A DNA stretch of 7,488 nt, taken from Planctomycetota bacterium (GTDB lineage Bacteria > Planctomycetota > UBA11346). The DNA lies in NCBI GenBank assembly GCA_947440715.1, contig CANETI010000118.1:1-7488 (forward strand), read 5' to 3'. The position numbers were made by a program, and so were the translations under genes. The notes under the pieces are model-generated. The model made no database searches. It was not told the origin of the DNA and saw only the letters and a list, made by a program, of their open reading frames with translations. Shown in pieces: positions 1 through 5,406 of this stretch. Position 1 is the stretch's first letter. Each line of letters begins with the position of its first letter.

Positions 1-234
1 CGCTGATTGCTCCTCGGACAAAGCCGGTGCTATGGAGGTCAAACGAATACGCGCGTCAGCAGGTAAATCTGCAAGTCTGGTCATGGTGTCACAGTCATGG
101 GTGAAGTTGAAGTATTGATCACACATGGCCGGGGCCAACTGGCATTTCTGTTTGGCTACATCCGCGATCAGATTGCGGCAGGACCTGACCTTCACGCTTC
201 CGGCGGACAAAATCGCGCCATAGTCCTCGCCCAT
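1..234 (-). CDS. Possible 5' part of an unidentified gene running off the left edge
   Basis: The minus strand is open from an ATG at 234 to the window edge (78 codons). It reads like protein (starts MGEDYGAILSAG, with four cysteines at about residues 19, 31, 38 and 48) and its third codon positions are GC-rich. I recognise no family, signal peptide or membrane segment. The frame stays open upstream of 234 as well, so the start is uncertain; a GTG or a second ATG further in are alternatives. No Shine-Dalgarno sequence precedes it. If the ATG at 234 is used, it shares the bases CATG with the start of the rightward gene at 233, which would leave no room for a leader on either side. A non-coding upstream region is the main alternative. 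Confidence 0.3.
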   Translation of the reverse strand, partial: MGEDYGAILSAGSVKVRSCRNLIADVAKQKCQLAPAMCDQYFNFTHDCDTMTRLADLPADARIRLTSIAPALSEEQSA

Positions 235-1036
235 GCAAGACGTTTTGTGGCCGGTTCGTGGCGTATGGTTGTTTCTCCGCCATCCGCGGTGGTGGATTCG
301 TCCGCTCGTTGGCATGTTTTTTAGCCTGTGTGCCTTCATTGGTTTAGGTATCACCACCGCTTGGTGGCTGTGGCCAAGTGCAGCCGATGTCGGTTGGTTA
401 TATTGGTGGTGGAGTCTCTTTGCGGTGGGCATGGGTTGTGCCGTAGTGGTTATTGCGTGGGTGGTATCGTTGCCGGTATTGATGTCGTTGTTGTTGGAAG
501 ATCTGGCGCGTCGGGTTTTGCGCTACACTAAACAACACCCCGATATTTTATCGCGCCCCGTAGGGACTGAAAAATTGTCTGATTTAGCGACAGGCATACA
601 AAAGATATCGCAAGCGGAATTGCCGATGCTTCCAGGAGTGCTTGCCAGTTTAAAAGTGCTGGGTGGCACGTTGGTTCCACGACTGGGATGGATGGGAGCG
701 TCTTTGCTAAGTGGAATTGTGGTACCACCGTCGGGTATCGTGGTGAGTGCCTTAGGCATGGGACATATCGCCTGTATTGATGCCTGCGATATTGCGCTGT
801 CGTTACATGGTTTGAATGGCGAGCGTCGGCTGTCGGCACTGCGTGCGCACCGCAACGAAATACGTCAGGCGGCATTATCGGCGGGGGTGCTCAATTTGGG
901 TTTGGCGGCAACCATTATTGGTTGGGTTGTTTGGTTGCCCGGGATCGTGGTTGGCGCGGTTTTGCAAACGCAGAATTGGGCGGAATTATCAGTGCCGACA
1001 GCACCCTCGATCACACCACAGCCACCGGTTCCATAA
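233..1036 (+). CDS. EI24/CysZ-like integral membrane protein
   Basis: This 267-residue polytopic inner-membrane protein has the layout of the EI24 family (Pfam EI24, which includes CysZ). The N-terminal motif (about residues 7-24, VRGVWLFLRHPRWWIRPL) matches the family's 'G-x-x-x-L-x-x-H-P-x-L-W' opening. Hydrophobic stretches follow at about 24-47, 56-87, 150-178 and 213-243. The segment at about 180-206 (ACIDACDIALSLHGLNGERR, then LSALRAH) matches the conserved 'D-x-x-L-x-x-x-G-x-x-x-x-x-R-x-x-x-L-R-x-H-R' loop before the last helices. The C-terminus is a short Pro-rich tail. An in-frame TAG at 221-223 means translation cannot begin before the ATG at 233; a TTG at 245 is possible. There is no recognisable ribosome site. 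CysZ imports sulfate, but most EI24 proteins have no known substrate and no sulfur gene is nearby, so I do not assign transport of any compound. Confidence 0.8.
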   Translation: MQDVLWPVRGVWLFLRHPRWWIRPLVGMFFSLCAFIGLGITTAWWLWPSAADVGWLYWWWSLFAVGMGCAVVVIAWVVSLPVLMSLLLEDLARRVLRYTKQHPDILSRPVGTEKLSDLATGIQKISQAELPMLPGVLASLKVLGGTLVPRLGWMGASLLSGIVVPPSGIVVSALGMGHIACIDACDIALSLHGLNGERRLSALRAHRNEIRQAALSAGVLNLGLAATIIGWVVWLPGIVVGAVLQTQNWAELSVPTAPSITPQPPVP

Positions 1037-1168
1037 GGGTTTTCGTCATATGGATCCTGCCGGCTATCTAGCCCCCGTGCACGGGTGTGAAGGGCCCATC
1101 CGGCCTCGTCGATGGCAGCCCACGTGACTAGCTGTCGTTTTGCGCCAAAGCGTTAGTCTGTTTTCGCA
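1037..1168 (+). other. Palindrome-rich intergenic gap upstream of the regulator
   Basis: These 132 bases separate the membrane-protein gene from the IclR-type gene. They contain six 6-bp palindromes between 1047 and 1126 (CATATG, GGATCC, GCCGGC, GTGCAC, GGGCCC, CACGTG), a GGCTA-TC-TAGCC inverted repeat at 1062-1073 and a perfect 12-bp palindrome at 1074-1085. No hairpin followed by a T-run is visible after 1036, so read-through from the upstream gene is possible. I cannot pick a convincing -35/-10 pair. A 25-codon frame at 1050-1127 has AAGGG ten bases upstream of its ATG, but nothing else supports it as a gene. Confidence 0.5.
1074..1085. promoter_or_regulatory. Perfect 12-bp palindrome, candidate operator
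   Basis: CCCGTGCACGGG is a perfect palindrome with no spacer, 84-95 bases upstream of the IclR-type gene. IclR-family proteins commonly bind palindromes near their own promoters and repress themselves, so an autoregulatory site is a reasonable guess. The GC-rich sequence does not resemble the AT-rich cores of well-known IclR operators. Chance or another DNA-binding protein are alternatives. Confidence 0.25.
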
Positions 1169-1858
1169 ATGACCGCACAACCAAATCAATCGCTTGGCCA
1201 CGGCCTCGAAGTTCTGCACGCATTATGTGGCGCAGAAGGGCCAATTGGCAGTCGCGAAGTATCGCGGCGTTTAGGGATGGAACACACGCGAGTTAATCGT
1301 TTATTGGGAACGATGGCAACTTTAGGACTGGCAGAGCGCACCAGCGATCGTCGTTATCAACCAGGACCAGCCGTGCATGTCTTGGCAGCTAGCGGTTTGC
1401 GCAGTTCAGGTTTATTACAAGCCGCGTTACCCGTAATTCGTTTATTACATGGTGAAGGATTATCCTGTGCGCTCGGCGTCTTATGGCGTGATCAAGTTTG
1501 TTATTTATATCACGGACAAGCAGGTCAGTCGTTCGAACGTGGTTTAGGTGGCCGTCATTTATACCCAGCAAGATTGTCATCTATTGGGAAGGTATTTATG
1601 GCAAGTGCCGATCAAACGAATGATCCAGAAATGACTGCTATTCGTGAGCAAGGCTGGGCCTGGGTGGTACCGGAAAATGCTCCACAGGGTGGATCATTAT
1701 CTGCACCCGTTGGTCATCCGATCATTGCGGCGCTGGCAATTATTCCCAAAGATAAATCCAACTATCTGCCATTGGTGCCGCGTTTATTAGCTGCGGCCAA
1801 GGACATCACCGAGGCGTTAGCCGTTAATCGGCGTGAGTCGCAGCAAAAATTACCATGA
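1169..1858 (+). CDS. IclR-family transcriptional regulator
   Basis: This 229-residue protein has the two-domain IclR layout. The N-terminal winged helix-turn-helix (about residues 6-68) begins with the typical 'QSLGHGLEVLHALC'. Its recognition region is SREVSRRLGMEHTRVNRLLGTM (28-49), followed by the wing 'GLAERTSDRRYQPGP'. The effector domain (about 78-217) keeps the 'SSIGKVFMA' element (138-145), corresponding to the family's 'GKalLA', and 'LSAPVGHPIIAALAII' (177-192), corresponding to 'iaaPv...aalsv'. The stretch between these (about 146-165) is short compared with the usual 20-30-residue helical segment, which accounts for the length below the usual ~250-270; the ligand pocket may differ. 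The start at 1169 lacks a Shine-Dalgarno sequence. Its TGA overlaps the ATG of the helicase gene (ATGA at 1855-1858), so the two are probably one translationally coupled operon. The ligand is unknown. Confidence 0.85.
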   Translation: MTAQPNQSLGHGLEVLHALCGAEGPIGSREVSRRLGMEHTRVNRLLGTMATLGLAERTSDRRYQPGPAVHVLAASGLRSSGLLQAALPVIRLLHGEGLSCALGVLWRDQVCYLYHGQAGQSFERGLGGRHLYPARLSSIGKVFMASADQTNDPEMTAIREQGWAWVVPENAPQGGSLSAPVGHPIIAALAIIPKDKSNYLPLVPRLLAAAKDITEALAVNRRESQQKLP

Positions 1859-3828
1859 CCGAGTTATCCAACGTTTCGCCAACGGATGTCCTGGGTCCCG
1901 GTGGCATGATTGCGCAAATCATGCCGGCTTATGAAAGTCGGCCACAACAATTGGAAATGGCAGAGTTGGTTGCTGAAGCAGTAACTAAGCACAGCCACGC
2001 CATTATTGAAGCTCCCACCGGAGTTGGAAAAAGTTTTGCTTATTTAGTACCATTGGCCTTACACGCGCTCAAAAATCACCAGAAAGTCGTTATTTCCACT
2101 GGCACCATTGCGCTCCAAGAGCAGCTTATTCGCAAAGATATTCCCTTGGTGCAACAATTGTTCCCTGAGTTAAAAGCAGTGTTAGTCAAAGGACGGCAAA
2201 ATTACGTATCGCTACGTCGTCTACAATATGCGGCGAATGGCCAGCAAACGCTGTACGATTCTCGCGAAGATGCGCAGGTGGTCAAAGAATTACTCGACTG
2301 GAGCACGGAAACTAAGACCGGAGACCTCGCCGATTTAGGTTATGAGCCGCCGAATAACGTGTGGCGGCAAGTGCAAAGCGACCGCAATAATTGTTTGGGG
2401 CGTAAATGTCCGATGTATTCGGAATGCCATTTTTATAAAGCGCGCAAAGAAATGGAGGAGGCTGACCTCTTGGTGGTCAATCACCATCTCTATTTTAGTG
2501 ATTTAAGTTTACGCGAAGAACACGCCGCCATTTTACCGCCACATCAAGTCGTGGTGTTTGACGAAGCGCACACGCTGGAAGATGTCGCTACGGATCATTT
2601 AGGCGTTTCGATCACGGAAGCACAGGTGCGATTTTTCCTGGATGGTTTATGGAATCGCAAAGGCAAAGGTTTGTTAGGGCAGGATGCTTATCAAAATGCG
2701 CGTGAGGTAGTGGAAGACGCGCGTATGGCCGGCGATATTTTTTGGAAACAGGTGGCGCTGCTGGTCACGGATGGCAACGACATCATTAAACTAACCGCGC
2801 CACATATGATCGATAATAATTTAAGTCCGGCGTTGGACCTCGTGGCCAGAACCATAGATGCCTGTCGTGCTCATGTGGAAGATGATAATGCGCTGAATGA
2901 ATTACGTGCGCAGCAAGATCGTGCCGTGCAATTGAGCGGTTCGATTCGTTGGATCATTGAACAAATGGGTAATGATCATGTTTATTACGCCAATGTGCCG
3001 ACGGGTCGCGGCTCGCCGTCGTTGTCGGCGAGCCCGTTGTCAGTCGCAGATTTGTTGAAAAAACAATTGTTTGATGACATCCCCAGCGTGTTGCTAACCA
3101 GCGCCACGTTAGCGGCGGACGATAGCGATCGTTTTTTATTTTTACGCCGTCGGTTAGGCATCGAGGGCGGTTTGGCGAAACGGCTGGACAGCCCGTTTGA
3201 TTATCAATCACAGGCAAAACTCCTGCTCAATAGTTCGGCTATTGATCCCAATAGCCCACGTTATGAACGCGCTATTGCCGCCTGGCTCAACGATTATTTG
3301 CAAACGGCCGAAGGCGGCGCATTTGTTTTATTTACCAGTTATCGTCAATTGAAGGTCGTCCATGATTTGGTGCGCCCAGCCTTAGATCGAGCGAATCGAT
3401 TTGTCCTGCGTCATGGTGACGGCATGGGCCGCATGCAAATGCTCGATTTATTTAAACGCGTTGGGAACGGCGTGTTGTTCGGCACCAGTAGTTTTTGGGA
3501 AGGCGTTGATGTCCCAGGTGATGCGCTGAAACATGTGATTATTACGAAACTACCTTTTGAAGTGCCCAACCATCCGGTCGTCGAAGCGCGCCACCACGAT
3601 ATTAAAAAACGTGGCGGCAATCCCTTCATGGAACGCAGTGTGCCTGAAGCAATTATTCGCCTGAAACAAGGCTTCGGTCGCTTGATCCGCACCAAATCAG
3701 ATACCGGCACCGTCGCTATTTTAGATCATCGTATTTTGACCGCGGCCTATGGACGCTATTTTCTCAAAGCCTTACCGCCGTGCGCGACGGAGATGGTGCA
3801 GTTAGAACGTTTTGCTGGTGAGCAATAA
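1855..3828 (+). CDS. dinG: DinG/YoaA-family superfamily 2 DNA helicase, first Fe-S cysteine replaced
   Basis: This 657-residue ATP-dependent helicase belongs to the XPD/Rad3-like DinG-YoaA family: 5'-3' enzymes that unwind forks, D-loops and R-loops. Visible motifs are Walker A APTGVGKS (53-60, Lys59), DEAH (236-239), VNHHLY after the Fe-S region, TSATL (415-419), SSFWEGVDVPGD (545-556) and the arginine-finger motif QGFGRLIR (605-612). The Fe-S region has Cys180, Cys185 and Cys191 with the C-x4-C-x5-C spacing of E. coli DinG (194, 199, 205). The fourth ligand, normally the Cys of 'GR-x-NYLC', is Ser119 here (GRQNYVS). Length and sequence are closer to YoaA (636) than to DinG (716). There is no exonuclease domain. 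Translation appears coupled to the IclR-type gene through ATGA; no LexA-box-like promoter is evident. Role by family: replication and repair of structured DNA. Confidence 0.93.
   Translation: MTELSNVSPTDVLGPGGMIAQIMPAYESRPQQLEMAELVAEAVTKHSHAIIEAPTGVGKSFAYLVPLALHALKNHQKVVISTGTIALQEQLIRKDIPLVQQLFPELKAVLVKGRQNYVSLRRLQYAANGQQTLYDSREDAQVVKELLDWSTETKTGDLADLGYEPPNNVWRQVQSDRNNCLGRKCPMYSECHFYKARKEMEEADLLVVNHHLYFSDLSLREEHAAILPPHQVVVFDEAHTLEDVATDHLGVSITEAQVRFFLDGLWNRKGKGLLGQDAYQNAREVVEDARMAGDIFWKQVALLVTDGNDIIKLTAPHMIDNNLSPALDLVARTIDACRAHVEDDNALNELRAQQDRAVQLSGSIRWIIEQMGNDHVYYANVPTGRGSPSLSASPLSVADLLKKQLFDDIPSVLLTSATLAADDSDRFLFLRRRLGIEGGLAKRLDSPFDYQSQAKLLLNSSAIDPNSPRYERAIAAWLNDYLQTAEGGAFVLFTSYRQLKVVHDLVRPALDRANRFVLRHGDGMGRMQMLDLFKRVGNGVLFGTSSFWEGVDVPGDALKHVIITKLPFEVPNHPVVEARHHDIKKRGGNPFMERSVPEAIIRLKQGFGRLIRTKSDTGTVAILDHRILTAAYGRYFLKALPPCATEMVQLERFAGEQ
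3010..3034. repeat. 9-bp GC-rich inverted repeat inside the helicase gene
   Basis: GGCTCGCCG (3010-3018) and CGGCGAGCC (3026-3034) are perfect complements around a 7-base loop. The mRNA would fold into a strong hairpin within codons for GSPSLSAS, at a poorly conserved loop before the PLSVADLL segment. It may slow translation or be chance; there is no T-run, so it is not a terminator. Confidence 0.55.
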
Positions 3829-3912
3829 AATAGACAAAGACAGGTTATCGTCCAACATAAAGGTCACGGGGTGGAGGAAAAGGCGATAGAAAAGAACAAG
3901 AGACGTTGAGGT

Positions 3913-3944
3913 CCGCTCCTGTGCAGCGGCTGTTTAGGAAACAG
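3913..3944. other. Two tandem stem-loops in the gap between convergent genes
   Basis: CCGCT (3913-3917) pairs with AGCGG (3925-3929) around 7 bases, and CTGTTT (3930-3935) pairs with AAACAG (3939-3944) around AGG. They lie where the helicase and the 98-residue gene converge, and the second stem covers the latter's stop codon. Neither strand has a T-run directly after a stem, so a classical intrinsic terminator is not shown; mRNA 3'-end protection is an alternative. The rest of the gap (3829-3912) shows nothing clear. Confidence 0.35.
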
Positions 3945-4230
3945 ACATCGCGGTTTGACCCCATGGCAATAAGCGCCAATAAATCCTATAGCCCGTATTT
4001 ATACCGGCTTTATCAACTACATCGAAGCCAAATATGAATACATGTGTAAAGCTAGGTCGTGCATAAATTAACTCAAAGGTAAGTGGAGACCGTTTCTTAA
4101 GATGGTATTCTGAGTTCGTCGCCAAACTGACGTCAAAAAGGGCAGAATTGTAGGCGCTTATCATCAGAGTGAGCACGGATATAGAAAACGCAGTCGCTAA
4201 TGCGCCAATTATGATTTTTCCGTATATCAT
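3934..4230 (-). CDS. Small hypothetical membrane-anchored protein
   Basis: This 98-residue protein has one hydrophobic segment near the N-terminus (about residues 5-27, IIIGALATAFSISVLTLMIS), so it is either an anchored inner-membrane protein or carries an uncleaved signal. The rest (28-98) is rich in aromatic and beta-branched residues (THVFIFGFDVV, GYRIYWRLLPWGQ), suggesting a small beta-rich domain on the periplasmic side. I recognise no family. It starts 22 bases after the stop of the secreted-protein gene on the same strand, so the two probably share a transcript. No Shine-Dalgarno sequence precedes the ATG. Codon use is unusual: six of ten isoleucines are ATA, a codon seldom used in the neighbouring genes, which hints at separate ancestry or weak expression. 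The uninterrupted frame and plausible topology favour a real gene. Confidence 0.55.
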   Translation of the reverse strand: MIYGKIIIGALATAFSISVLTLMISAYNSALFDVSLATNSEYHLKKRSPLTFELIYARPSFTHVFIFGFDVVDKAGINTGYRIYWRLLPWGQTAMSVS

Positions 4231-4252
4231 TCTGTTTACTAACAGCGTTTAA

Positions 4253-5200
4253 TTATTGCTGCGGCACCGCAGGACGGTTGGCTTCTTGCTCGATGGCTTT
4301 ATTGCGCCGCGCGTCGGCTTGCTCTGGTGTTTCTACGGGACCGTCCAATACGCCAAAAACATCGGTGGCGACCTGGGCACGAGATAATTGTGCCTGCACA
4401 TCTTCACGCACGAGATTAATCATCATACCATCTGCCGTTGGCGTAGCGACGATACGGGTCCAACCTAAGATCCAGGTCAGTGCGTTGGGTTCTTCTTGAT
4501 GGGGGACGCCCCAGCGCTGTAAGAAACTGGTGCGAGCTTGTTCCATGGTCAGGCCAGGGGCACGTAATTGGGCTTCGGCGAACATCCCACCTTCAAATGT
4601 CAGTCCTAAATGTTCTTGTGGGGTATAGATCGTGCGGCTGTCTATTTTTTTGATCGCACTCGCAGCCACGCGACTGCGAACTTCATCTTGGGAGCTGGAC
4701 CAAGCAAATCCGCCAACGCCATGTACTTCGCGTGGCAGTTCGCGTGCCGTGCCGATGATCATGATTTGCGGTGATACCGTGACGATACTAAAGCGCGCAA
4801 TGGTGTTACCTTGTAGCCAGGTAATTGGGATATCAGGTAATTGCAGATCTCCAGCCGTGCGTGGTAATAAATTAACCGTGACTGAAACCGGCTTGGGACG
4901 ATCACGTACGGTTTTGTCATCGCTGGGAATCGAACCGCGCAGGACTTCAGTTACGATGGGTTCGCCTAACAATCGCCACGTAATGGCTGCGCCGAGGCGC
5001 AAAGAATTTGCCACTGATTTGCCAATATCGACTCCATCGACGTCGCGTGGCATGGTGGTGAATTCTAAACGCAGCGGTTCATTTATGCAGATTTGCTTCG
5101 CTGAAAGCTTGGCATTAATAAATGTTGGTCGGCTAGCATCGGCCGCACACACGGGCGAGACAATACAGCAGAGGACAAGGGCGATAAGGACGTTGCGCAT
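4253..5200 (-). CDS. Secreted two-domain protein of unknown function, BatD-like N-terminal region
   Basis: From the ATG at 5200 this is a 315-residue exported protein; a GTG at 5206 would add two residues. The signal peptide is MRNVLIALVLCCIVSPVCA, with cleavage likely after Ala19 (V-C-A); there is no lipobox. Residues about 25-140 look like a beta-sandwich of the kind at the start of BatD proteins ('INEPLRLEFTT', later 'LPRTAGDLQLPDIPITWLQG'). Residues about 160-275 have a pattern seen in many envelope proteins: 'GVGGFAWSSSQDEVRSRV', 'LGLTFEGGMFAEAQL', 'TMEQARTSFLQRWGVPH', then a Trp- and Thr-rich strand 'LTWILGWTRIVAT'. The tail is charged and Gln/Pro-rich. Domain similarities are by eye, hence tentative. 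It is far shorter than a full BatD and no MoxR or BatA partner is visible. The 98-residue gene lies 22 bases downstream, probably in the same operon. Confidence 0.7.
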   Translation of the reverse strand: MRNVLIALVLCCIVSPVCAADASRPTFINAKLSAKQICINEPLRLEFTTMPRDVDGVDIGKSVANSLRLGAAITWRLLGEPIVTEVLRGSIPSDDKTVRDRPKPVSVTVNLLPRTAGDLQLPDIPITWLQGNTIARFSIVTVSPQIMIIGTARELPREVHGVGGFAWSSSQDEVRSRVAASAIKKIDSRTIYTPQEHLGLTFEGGMFAEAQLRAPGLTMEQARTSFLQRWGVPHQEEPNALTWILGWTRIVATPTADGMMINLVREDVQAQLSRAQVATDVFGVLDGPVETPEQADARRNKAIEQEANRPAVPQQ

Positions 5201-5294
5201 GGGCACGGGTTCTAGGTGCTGTTATTGCTGAGTCATGCGGCATATCGCGACGATTCATCAGGTGTGTGCAGGGGGAACGGACATGCCCCAGCGG

Positions 5295-5323
5295 TTGCGG
5301 ATACGAAAAATCGGGGGTATAGG
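5295..5323 (+). promoter_or_regulatory. Candidate promoter for transketolase
   Basis: TTGCGG (5295-5300), a 17-base spacer and TATAGG (5318-5323) form a sigma70-like pair with modest matches (3/6 and 4/6). Transcription would begin near 5330, giving a leader of about 75 bases. A short AGGAC/GTCCT stem (5321-5337) overlaps the expected start point. Not decisive. Confidence 0.3.
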
Positions 5324-5358
5324 ACGCTCCAAGTCCTTGCACCGCCACGCTCCGCGCC

Positions 5359-5388
5359 ATTATCCAGCGCTCCAATACACCACGTTAA
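5359..5388 (-). promoter_or_regulatory. Candidate promoter for the leftward secreted-protein operon
   Basis: Read on the minus strand, TTAACG (5388-5383), an 18-base spacer and GATAAT (5364-5359) match the sigma70 boxes at 4/6 and 5/6. Transcription would run left with a leader of about 150 bases. The boxes lie inside the leader of the rightward transketolase transcript, so the two promoters would face each other. Confidence 0.35.
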
Positions 5389-5390
5389 AT

Positions 5391-5398
5391 GAAGAGAG
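5391..5398 (+). promoter_or_regulatory. Purine-rich ribosome site that favours the 5407 start
   Basis: GAAGAGAG ends 8 bases before the ATG at 5407 and is the only SD-like stretch before a gene start in the window. An in-frame ATG at 5389, directly after a TAA at 5386-5388, has no such site, so 5407 is preferred. Confidence 0.45.
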
Positions 5399-5406
5399 CA
5401 GAGCCC

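Noticed and set aside
97..324. Rightward 75-codon frame
   Set aside because: It overlaps the membrane-protein gene for 92 bases in another frame, has no ribosome site, and its translation shows no family features.
1047..1126. Restriction-site-like cluster as a cloning artefact
   Set aside because: The flanks are continuous native genes in consistent orientation and the order of sites matches no polylinker I know; CATATG next to GGATCC is suggestive only.
1050..1127. 25-codon frame with AAGGG upstream in the gap before the regulator
   Set aside because: Spacing of ten is long, the peptide shows no attenuator-type codon run, and the length is within chance.
3913..3944. Bidirectional intrinsic terminator
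   Set aside because: Stems are 5-6 bp and no T-run follows directly on either strand, so I list only stem-loops.
4632..5231. 199-codon frame antisense to the secreted-protein gene
   Set aside because: The opposite strand encodes a protein with a clear signal peptide and domain-like motifs; this frame is a shadow of it.
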